Source: Cladorrhinum sp. PSN259
Lineage: Eukaryota; Ascomycota; Sordariomycetes; Sordariales; Podosporaceae
Assembly: GCA_033725935.1 (NCBI GenBank)
Contig: MU867145.1
Coordinates: 1-64,000 of the forward strand
Length of the DNA: 64,000 nt
Direction of reading: 5' to 3'
In this document: in pieces, positions 55,183 to 64,000 of the stretch
Position numbering within the stretch: the stretch's first letter is position 1
How the letters are laid out: every line of letters begins with the position of its first letter
Translations under genes and position numbers: made by a program
The notes under the pieces: model-generated
What the model was told of the DNA's origin: nothing
Seen by the model: the letters and a program-made list of their open reading frames with translations, nothing else
Database searches by the model: none

Positions 55183-58075
55183 CTTGTCGTTCTTCAACAC
55201 TATGACAGATCACAGCCAAAAGAGGAGGTAGAGAAGCCGGTTTATTTTAAGCTTTTCTTCCTTTCTTTTTTTAGCTTTTCTTTTTCTTTTTTTCTTTTTT
55301 TTTCTGGGGTGTTTTGGTTTTTTTTGGGGGGGAGGGGGGTGTTGTGTGTTTTTTTTGGCAGGCGAGGTGTCTTGGTCAAACAGAACAAACGTCTTCTAGG
55401 ATGGTACGAGCAAGGAAAGAAGACGAATACACGGCGGGGGGAAAATCATCATCATAGAACGGGATACCTACATGTATTGGGCAACTTTCTTTATTTGGGG
55501 GGTAGGGGTAGGGGTGGCGGGATATAAATGAGCAACGGGGGCTGGCGCAAACATTGGGAACTATATAACTGGGTTCGTATGGGTTTTTATTTTTTATTTT
55601 TCATTCTTTTTCGATATTTGGGAGGCATTATCTCTTTGACATGGACAGTGCACATCTTTTTCTTCTTCTTTTTTCCTCAGTTTCTTTTTGGCTTTGATTG
55701 GATTGGATTAGCACTGGGGGAATCATTTCATCTTCATCTATTGCTTTTCATCTCGTCTCTGTTTTTTTTGTTTTTTTTTTCACTGCGGATTTCTCTTTGC
55801 TTTTACTCTAGAGGTTTTTTGCAATATACCCATTCGTTTATGCTGCATTTGTTTGCTTTGCTTTGATCAGATTTTGGATTGTGTTGTTTTACGTTGGTGA
55901 ATGTATGTCGGAAGTAAAGTGGCCCTGTCGTCTTGGATTAATCATTCTTTCTTGTTTCCAGGTTCCTGCGTTTCAGGCCTTTTAGTTATGCAGACTACCC
56001 GACCTTATATGCGGAATAACCTGGTAAGCTATGCATTGTACCCACAGTAAATCTGATTATAAGGATGGGAAATCATACGATAAATAACTGCCGAACCGCT
56101 CGCCTTTTGTCCTTGAATTCCTCGTATGTTTGATCCGGTGCAGAATTTCTATCGATGTAAGTAGTACATAGGTGTCCGTGGTTCCTGCGGCCTTGGATTA
56201 TCGATTTTACGAATTTCACGGTGAATAAGTTTTCAGTTCGATTCCCAGTTCCAACTTTTGTTTTATAAAAGGACTGAATGTTACCGTGAGAGGGTTGTTG
56301 ATGCCGATTATGAGGTGTTTGTTGTTTTTGCCAGTTGAGAACTTTTTTTTTTTTCATTTCTTCTTTTTGTAGTAGTTTGGTTTTATTACCTAGCTACAGT
56401 ATCATTGATAGTTTTTTTTTTTTTTACAAATTTTTTCATTTTCCTTTTCAAATGTGGCAAAGGCCGCTAGATACAGGCTATCTACTTTGTATCGCCCGGG
56501 TTTTTGGTCGCAAAAAAAATGTTTTCTGTGACTATAATGCTGGGAGTGGGGTGGTGGTATTGTATTATTATCTAGTAGATAGTAGAAAAAGCTGGTTGAA
56601 AGGAAAGTATATGTCAAAGAGCATCATCATCATCATCATCATCCGTCTTGCCATAATATTCCCTTCATTTCTTAACGGCTCAGAGACGGTTTAGACCAAG
56701 ACAGTGACAACATCATCTCGGCGCGATTTTCGGGAATGCACTGAGTGGATGTTTGAACCATACCTGTCGGAAAGGGGTTAACGGCAGAAGATATGTTTAA
56801 GGTGCGGGAAGCATTCAAGCCGGATTTTTCTCTTTTATTGCAGTTTTCAAGTTCTTACCTAGTCCATTGATGGTGTCGTTATCTCACTCTTTTTTGAAAC
56901 GGCTCAGAAGGAAATAAAGATCTTTAAAAGATAATCCATCGAAATAAGTTTTGTTGTGCTCATTTCCTGGGGCAATCGTTGCCTCTCCTGCATGTGATAC
57001 TTAACCTGGAATTTCCCGCCCAAAAATAAAATTGTGAAACTTTTGGGTGACATTTTTTTTCCCAGTCATTCCGTTGGGCCACTACAGTGGGCCAGGGTGC
57101 GGAGTGTTTAGTGAGTGAGGGCATTGGCACACGGCAGGAGCTGCTGGTCACAACCAGAACGGGTGCATTGAATCTTTGAACTGCTGGATCACTTGCATCT
57201 ACATTCGGTCAAACTACCATAACCACATCACGACAGAGAATGGCATCGCCCTGCAAATCCACACGGGTTTGGCCATGGCCTGCACCTACGCCCAGACAGG
57301 TACACCATCTGCCTCACAACTGTGCCAGACATCCGGAGGCTGGTCCAGCCAAAAGGCGCCCAATGCCTCATCTTCAACTCAAGGACATGCTCTCCCAATC
57401 CCAGAACTCAAACCCTCTAGACACGTTATATGGGCACTCACAAGCAGACCGGACGCGTGTTTGGTTCCGAGGTCATCTATCACTGGCATGCGGTAAGTGC
57501 AGACAAAGACCTGACACTGCCCAACGTTGTGAGACACGCATCCCCTTGGGCTACAACCGCTCCCTGAAGAATGTCTCTGATCCGCGGCTGGTTCCGTGTG
57601 TGCGCTGTGTGGGCAGGCAGTCGGGCTTATTCGGACCGTCTTGTTATACATACTCAAGACACACACCGACCTGCCTAGACTAAACAACTCACTTCCGAAA
57701 CATTCCTGCCTGGCACTTTTCGAGACATCACAAAGATTGAAAAAAAATCCCCGCCACATCGGAAACCTGGACAGTAAGCCTCACGAAGGTGAACCAAGAC
57801 GCGTGATCTCTTTAACAAAGCGATGAGAGATGATGCCCAGACATTGCATGCCTCCATCGCCCTCTCCAGTAATGGAAATTCCTCGAGCAACGAGAAGACG
57901 GGATCGCGAAAGGCGCGTTGATAGCTCTGTTGAGACCTCAATTTGTTCAGCGAAACCAGGTATTTAAAACCTAATCCCCCACATTAGTTTCTTACTTTCT
58001 TCTGTACTCATCAACTCTCTCTTCAAGTTGTCTTACGTTCATTTGTTCCTCACCGACCTAGCCGTTCATTTCGCC
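55183..58075. other. Long intergenic stretch, T-rich left part
   Basis: No gene is supported. 55250-56600 is strongly T-rich with several poly-T tracts, partly the 3' flank of the acetyltransferase. A short CAT/ATC triplet run lies near 56622-56642. The right part is the promoter of the ice-binding-like gene. Confidence 0.45.
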
Positions 58076-59017
58076 ATGACTAAACTCAACCTCCAAGTCT
58101 TTGGACTTGCCCTCGGCCTGATTCAGGCCGTCTCTGCAGGCCTGGCGCCCGTTCCCAAATTTGATCACGTCAAACATGTTAGCCTTGGGAAAGCGGATTC
58201 TTTCGCCCTCGTAGCCGAACAATCCATCTACAATGATGGGACAACCACAGTTGTTACTGGCAATGTCGCAGTGGGTGGTTTTGGAACTTCTCCGGCCATT
58301 TACGGGTTCGGCCCAGGTGCAGGAACAATCATTGGCACACTGCCCCCTCAGGACCGCACTCCGCTAGCCAACAAGGTTTATATCGATGCCGCCCGCGCCT
58401 ACAAGGACGCAAAAGCCCGAACGGCCACAAAAACTATCACCGGAAATATTGGGAACCAGATCTTGACCCCTGGTGTTACAAAATGGTCAGCTGGTGTTGA
58501 TTCGACAGCCACTTACGCTTACTTGGACGGCACTCTTGTTCTAGACGGCCTAGGCGACCCCAAGAGCATCTTCATCATTCAAATCCCTCTCCGCCTGGAG
58601 GTGGGTTATTATAGTTCAGCGACAGTGACCTTGACGCGCGGAGCCAAGGCCTGTAACGTCTATTGGGTTGTCGCGGGTGGCGTAGACTTGTATGGAACGG
58701 TCTGGAAAGGAAATGTTCTAGCTGAGGGTGTCATTTACGTGCAGTATTCGACGGTTGATGGCGGCTTGTACTCTCTGGGTAACTACATTTCGATTTACAA
58801 CAGTAATATCAGCAAGTCGATCTGCCATGCCGGGAAGCATGAGCACAAGGAGAAAGAACACGGGCACAAAGAGAAGGAACATGAGCACGAGGAGAAGGAT
58901 CACAAGTGGGGTGCAGAGGGTCATGAAGGGGAGGAGCATTCCAAGCCTGAGTGGGATGGAGAGTGGAGTGACGGGGAGCATGATTCGGACTCGGGCAAGG
59001 GAGAGGATGAGAATTAA
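58076..59017 (+). CDS. Ice-binding-like (DUF3494) secreted protein with His-rich tail
   Basis: Intronless, 313 aa. The signal peptide is MTKLNLQVFGLALGLIQAVS, cut near AGLA. The body matches the DUF3494 ice-binding-protein fold, a beta-helix with three-fold repeats found in cold-adapted bacteria, diatoms and fungi. Hallmarks are LGKADSFALVAEQSIYNDGT, TGNVAVGG, TPGVTKWSAGVDST, YLDGTLVLDGLGDPKSIFII, RGAKACNVYWVVAGGVDLYG and GNVLAEGVIYV. A tail of about 62 residues follows (252-313), with ten His and many Glu/Lys/Asp, built in part from three 21-bp tandem units (EHKEKEH-type heptads). Such a tail could bind metal ions or act as an acidic linker; I know no DUF3494 protein with it. Ice binding is not shown by sequence, and many DUF3494 proteins are untested adhesins or wall proteins. 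Confidence 0.85.
   Translation: MTKLNLQVFGLALGLIQAVSAGLAPVPKFDHVKHVSLGKADSFALVAEQSIYNDGTTTVVTGNVAVGGFGTSPAIYGFGPGAGTIIGTLPPQDRTPLANKVYIDAARAYKDAKARTATKTITGNIGNQILTPGVTKWSAGVDSTATYAYLDGTLVLDGLGDPKSIFIIQIPLRLEVGYYSSATVTLTRGAKACNVYWVVAGGVDLYGTVWKGNVLAEGVIYVQYSTVDGGLYSLGNYISIYNSNISKSICHAGKHEHKEKEHGHKEKEHEHEEKDHKWGAEGHEGEEHSKPEWDGEWSDGEHDSDSGKGEDEN
58841..58903 (+). repeat. Three 21-bp tandem units coding the His-rich heptads
   Basis: Units 58841-58861, 58862-58882 and 58883-58903 differ by few bases and each code for seven residues of the form (E/G)H(K/E)EK(E/D)H. Confidence 0.85.
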
Positions 59018-60146
59018 CCGAGTGATATCTTCACAAGGAGGTTTAACGAACTTGGCCGACAGAAGCAACTGGAATCTGCGCAAGGGGCAACAGAGACGAC
59101 ACCCACCAGGGTGACAGGCTGATGGAAGAAAGAACTAAGTCTACCATATAAACGCGCTTGGACTGGTCGTATACTGTTTCTTTTTTTCTTCTTTTTTTTC
59201 TTTTTTCTTTTTCGATCTGGATGACGTGAGGAAATTTGGGTACGGTATGGTTTTCAGCTTCGACCCAACTTGCTCGGTAGAAGCTAGGTAGATCTTGTTT
59301 TCTTTTTTTTTTAATCTTGGTAGTTTTAGCTCAATGGAAGGTTTTGTTCCAGTAAATCTGCTGTCTTTAAAAGTTCCCTTGAAATTTCATGTACTGTTCC
59401 TATCTGTTCAATACATGCTGACATGCCACCCGAGCCTTCAGCCTCCTGCACGCCTAACCTGAGCTCGGTGGATGTGTCACGTTCCACTCCCGAACCGCTT
59501 CTGCATCTCGGCCTCCCTTTATATAATTCGAGGCGGCTTGCCCTGCTGGGACATATCCGTGGCGCACTGCACACCGAATCCTACTACTGCCTGATCTTCG
59601 GACGCCCGACTAATCGGTTTGCCGGGCCGACTCTTCAAGTTAAACCAATTGATTCCAGGCGGGAAATGCGCCTCGTCCTGGTTCTGTCCCGAGTCGGTTA
59701 TGGTGGACCAATCCAATCTCCGAGCAGCCTGACAGCGGAAACGGCTGCTCTGCTGGAGGCGGGGGTGGCTTGATTCTGCAGTTCCTCGTCCCCAATCATT
59801 AACGGGCACTCCTTATCAGCAAATTTGAAAATCCCTCAAACGAGCGAGAGCCTTTGATGATCGTAATGTCATGCTCATAAAACCAGAATAGTACTGTAGG
59901 TGCGGCTCGTTCCGCTGCAAGCCAAGGTCAGCTGTCAAAACAGCGACTAGGGTATAAATGCTGAGTGGGTGCAGTAGCGTACACCATAGACGTGGGGAAC
60001 GGTCATTGGATGCTCGCTTTGACAGATCGACCCGGCTCGCCCCACGGGAAAAACCCATCATGGGAGGGCGGCTCTTGTTCGCGGGAGCTAATTTAGAGGA
60101 CGGGTTCTCAGTAACTTGCATCACTGCAAAACATCTCATGTAGTTG
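59018..60146. other. Intergenic
   Basis: About 1.1 kb with no gene supported. T-rich tracts (59178-59215 and about 59298-59312) lie in the 3' flank of the ice-binding-like gene. A TATA box occurs at 59953. Confidence 0.5.
59953..59958 (+). promoter_or_regulatory. TATA-like box upstream of the ankyrin/CorA-like gene
   Basis: tataaa in gggTATAAAtgctg, 194 bases before the ATG at 60147. Confidence 0.4.
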
Positions 60147-63100
60147 ATGCGTGATTCTCAGCTAATCATGTCTTCCAACCCGCCCACACATCATGAGGAT
60201 GAGATTACGCCAATGGACCATCAAATTACTCCACCGTCGCGCGTCGACACGGCGCTCACGGCGCTCACGGAGCTCCCACAGCCCGTACCGCTTGGAGAGC
60301 ATCCTGATCACCAAGGCAGTATTGGCAGCGGAAAGCAAAGTCGAGTGTCGGGCGCATGGGAGAGACTTCGAGGAGGACTTGGGAGGCTGCAGACCAAGGA
60401 CGAAAGCCAGAAGGACGAGAAAGTCGTGGAGAAAGTTGCGGAGAAAGCAGACGAGCACAGCCAAGGCCAACCCCCAACTGCCGCTCTTGATAGCGATGAC
60501 CAGACAAAGGACGATTACGAGTTGGCCATTTTGTCAACTGTGCTCCCCCCGCTGCTGCCATCTATGGACGTTGTAGCCATACACGACATCGATCAATCAC
60601 CCGACACAGCATGGACTTACACACCTCACAAGCTATTCCAAAAGGGAGCACAAGACCCCCATATGCAGCCAGTCGATGAGGAGGACGAGCCTGTCGAGGA
60701 GAAGCCGAGTGCCGACTTGCATGTGGGTGGCGGTGAGACGGCTGGCGCCCGGCGGAGGAGTTCGCTGAAACCCGGACTGTTGAAGGCGTTGAAGGAGGAG
60801 GAAGGAGGATACGTGCACGGCTCCAGCTCCATCAAAGTATGGGCTGCCCAAGTTGCTGCTGATCCCCAGAATCCCTTACCAGGCCAAGGAACCGATGCTT
60901 TGGGCTTCGCAGAGGGCGACGTTTCCCCATCAACTGAGCCTCGAGGGGTTTTTGATCAACAGGAAAGCAGCCCGCGTGCTTCAAGGGTCGAGCGAGACGG
61001 ACGGCCGCACCATCTGGAGGCAAGCAATCCGGGATCCCACAGCAGACCGAGAACACCGTCAGAAAAGGACCAAAAGTCTAGCCGCTGGCTGACAGATCCG
61101 ACAATGCTCGCTGGAGACTTTAGTCGCTCCCGCATCATGACCTTCTCTTACAGTGCACCCGAGATGCCAGCCCACCTCGGTTCCTCGGCAATCCCTGATT
61201 ATGATAGCTATCTTCAGAAAACAGCCGAAGCTCTGTTGTGTCGGCTGCTCAAGGCAAGAGCTGGGGAGCGACAAGTCCGCGTTCCCCTGATACTAATTGG
61301 AAGTGGCTTTGGATGTCTCATCATTCAGAAGCTTGTCAGTCTGGCTGCGACTCGCGAGCTCTTGGACGTGATTGCCGGCGTTCTCTTTTTTGACGTTCCG
61401 GCACCGAGCATCGCAGAAGAGTCCAAGAATGACCAGGATACGTTAATGACCGTCTTCCCACCCTCTACAAACGCCAACAGTCGCTGGGTCAAGGCAATAA
61501 TGGGCACCGCTGTTCCGAAGTTGATTGACAGTGGAGCGCTGTGGGAGTCGTTCCGATTGGTGGCAGTCGAAAACAATTTGTCTATCTGCTGGTTCTACAG
61601 GGTCACTGCTGGCAAGGTATGACATTTCCTGACTTGGTGTCGTGTGATGCTGACCGTTTATCTAGCCAGTCAACCCCAACGCCGATGCCGTCAACTTTGT
61701 TCCCCTTCAAGCTGTCCCGGCGAAATCCATAAGGATCCATGGCAGGTTTCTTGGTCCGCAGGACCCCAATTATATTCGAGTCGTAGACCGGATCCAGGCG
61801 TCTCTGCTTTTCAAGGTTGCCTCAGATAGGGAACTGGAGCATTTGTTGGTTGATTTGATCAACAGCAGCCTTGACGGTATATACAACCCTCTTATGCGGG
61901 ACTACAAAGGACAATGTCCACTGCACCACGCGGCGTCCTCGGCTAATGATCTTGCCGTCACCTTGTTGGTCTCTGCGTTTCCTCATCTTACAATTGCACA
62001 AGATCGGGCCGGCATGACACCGCTGCATTCGATTGTGCAATACGCCATCCAAGCAAACCCTGAAGAACAGGATCGCGAGCCGTTCAAGACGATTATCGAA
62101 AAGCTTCTCGGGACCATGGCAGAACTGGGCGAGATGGACGATCCGAAGGACATTGAGTCCAAGTCACCCTGGGACTATGTACAAGAGGATCGCCATCTGT
62201 GGATCAGGTGGTTGAGAGAACCGGCAAATCTCCTCACTGGCGCTCGTGCAGAGCAGGATGAGAAGCTGGGCACACTTGAGCCCCCGGTTGATGGTAAGCT
62301 GGCCGTATGTCGCAAGTCTGAGGCGTTCCTTGTTCAGTTTTATATCGCCAAGAACAACAGCACGGATTATCTGGATCGCCAGCGTTCGACCATTTACCGC
62401 CTTATCTATGATCCCAGGTATGGTGCCGAAAACCTGTTTCGAAGAAACAAGCGCACCGATACAGAAAAGAGGGCGACCTGCCGATGGATTCATCTTCCGG
62501 CAAACAATGTGGGTTGGACCTCTCTCAATACTTGCTAGCGGGATCTTCGCACACTGATCTAGATTGCTAACTCATGGGTGAATAGGAGGAGTGGGTTCGC
62601 GTAAGTCTGGCACCTGTCGAGGGGTTTGAACGATGCTTGAACTAATTTACTCCCCTTTATGCACAGGATCTATTCACCCAGCTCCGTCGGGTCGACAGGT
62701 CAATGACTGGCAAACGTCATGAGGGTGAGTTATCAACATCTTGGGGGGTTTTGGTGCAGACACGACGTCTTTTAGGATTATGGTTGACTGTGTTTGCAGG
62801 AACTAATTACTATGACCGGTACCTGAATGCCGGGGCTGAGAGATATAAACAGGTGATTATGAACAACTTGGCGTATCGGAGAAAGGCTATGAGGAAGCTG
62901 ATGACTGGTATAGACACTCGAACTCGACCCTATCCCGATTGAGTCGCCTGCTCCCACCTCACCAATGTCCCCGGCAAGAACACCAACTGGCCTTCAGCTG
63001 AACTTCTTTGCAACCCCAGCAGGTCAGAAATCGCCCAAGCTGAGTGAGGAATTCCGATTAAGCCACCACAGAAACCACTCGGGCTCCTTCACACAAGCTC

Positions 63101-64000
63101 CCAGTACTTCATCGGCTGATGGGGGCACTGTCAAAAAGGGGGCAATAGCTTTGTTTGTGAGTATCCTGCATTCCTGTTTCAACTTACGCTCAAGCCAACC
63201 AACCTCTCTGTTCAGATGCCAGTCCTTGGGTTTGAAGAACACCAGCACCGCATGAAACTGAGGTCGGCCATGAAAAAACCACACGGTGCATATGGGAAAG
63301 ATGAAACAAGCATGCTCATCAACTCGTACTTTGGTGACGAAAAGGCCCCGCTGCATTGCCGCCGCACTTTGGATCAGTTTACGTACCACATGCTGGACGA
63401 CACGGTCAAGCGGGATAACACCCAGGTCATCTTCAGGTGGGCAGCCAAGGTGGAAGAACAGCGGGCAGCAAGATCCGCCAAGTCTCTTCACTTGGAGTCT
63501 AAATGGGCGCCCCAGAATGCGCCATGCGGTCCGACTGGACACACTTACCCGGTCCTCATGATTGACCAGCTCTGGCTCTGGGTCCTGGAGGAAGAAGAGA
63601 CAGTTATCACGAGTTTCCCCAATACCTGGGAGCCCAATTCCGAGTACAACCTCTTCCGATACCTTCGCCAAGATCTTCAAAACAACGACAGCCGTCCTTT
63701 GATTGAGTCAGGATTTGACCTAGCGAACTTGATCATCAAGAGCAGCGTAGATTTTATTCGGCGCCAAGGACCGATGCGAATATCCCTCCAAGAAGGTTTC
63801 CAGGCCAGCATCAATGATATTGTTAGTCCCCACCAGGGAGTGTCGAGACGTGCATCACTAACGACGTGTGCAGGCAGAGAATCAGGCAAGGCTGTTTGAT
63901 GATTTCAAAACCTTGGTTGACAGGCTGAACGATGAGAAGCTCAGCCAGAAGAAAAGGGCAAAGTACACCAACCGCCTCTTCCAGCTGACTGAGGAAACAG
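60147..64000 (+). CDS. Large hydrolase-like/ankyrin/CorA-like protein, 3' end beyond the window
   Basis: Eight exons are visible: 60147-61616, 61666-62508, 62586-62600, 62667-62724, 62800-62907, 63023-63156, 63216-63821 and 63874 to the edge (more than 1,120 aa). Residues 1-330 are polar and disordered. About 340-480 resembles the alpha/beta-hydrolase (serine lipase-like) domain of fungal surveillance-type proteins, but the nucleophile elbow reads GSGFG (385-389) instead of GHSLG. Two ankyrin-like units follow (about 567-620: KGQCPLHHAASSANDLAVTL, then GMTPLHSIVQ). A CorA-like region follows (RRTLDQFTYHMLDDTVKRD at about 924, MIDQLWLWVL at about 991), as in fungal CorA-like proteins. This layout is shared with fungal NLR-like and cell-surveillance proteins, where the CorA-like part presumably acts at a membrane. 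Exon 3 is only 15 nt. The start could be ATG 60168. Confidence 0.78.

Noticed and set aside
57176..57826. Open frames upstream of the ice-binding-like gene
   Set aside because: Short, motif-free and overlapping in several frames.
62908..62942. Stop at TGA 62940 as the end of the ankyrin/CorA-like gene
   Set aside because: A donor at 62908 and acceptor at 63022 join the upstream exon in phase to an open frame that leads into the CorA-like region, so the gene goes on.

Overview
The window reads as nuclear DNA of a filamentous ascomycete, most likely a Sordariomycete (Sordariales-like). Evidence: well-spaced genes with short GT..AG introns (about 49-80 nt) and CTAAC/CTGAC branch points, pyrimidine-rich leaders, a WSC-domain protein, a BAS2-like small secreted protein, a fungal COG5, a fungal-type C2H2 factor, and an ankyrin plus CorA-like protein. 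Exon joins were made by hand from splice sites and reading phase, with no RNA support.

Layout. 1-1.9 kb is an AT-rich mobile-element relic ending in a strong hairpin, followed by gene debris. 2.0-5.4 kb holds two surface proteins: a triple-WSC secreted protein and a single-pass protein with a Ser/Thr stalk and a Cys-rich head. 5.4-10.1 kb is gene-poor and looks decayed. 10.1-12.6 kb holds a tandem pair of seven-cysteine secreted proteins with the same exon plan; the first has an in-frame stop at codon 4. 13.1-15.0 kb is a membrane glycoprotein, and 15.3-16.3 kb an unresolved coding-like tract. A BTB protein with an RGG-rich head lies on the minus strand (17.7-19.0 kb). An intron-containing tRNA-Lys(CTT) is at 20.4 kb. 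A two-finger C2H2 factor (25.0-27.3 kb) follows a long leader.

29.3-33.4 kb has a divergent pair: a seven-TM glycoprotein (minus) and COG5 (plus). A multi-pass membrane protein and a Caps_synth-type glycosyltransferase follow on the minus strand. Just upstream of the glycosyltransferase sits a complete pogo/Fot1-type DNA transposon with perfect 42-bp inverted repeats, TA target duplication and an intact DD35D transposase. Then come a BAS2-like secreted protein (41 kb), a mitochondrial PP2C phosphatase (42-43.7 kb), a CxxC-motif protein (44.7-46.3 kb), a degenerate TGTATGCCT-type repeat field, a six-exon phosphoketolase (47.6-50.3 kb), a hexapeptide acetyltransferase with a C-terminal membrane anchor (53.6-55.2 kb), an ice-binding-like (DUF3494) protein with a His-rich tail (58.1-59.0 kb), and the 5' part of a large hydrolase-like/ankyrin/CorA-like protein that runs off the end.

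There is no operon and no biosynthetic cluster. The themes are surface and secreted proteins (WSC, paired Cys-rich proteins, BAS2-like, ice-binding-like), several orphan membrane proteins, and scattered housekeeping genes. The most unusual items are the ice-binding-like protein with metal-ligand-type repeats, the membrane-anchored acetyltransferase, the NLR-like ankyrin/CorA protein with a degenerate hydrolase motif, the nonsense-interrupted signal peptide, and the intact transposon.
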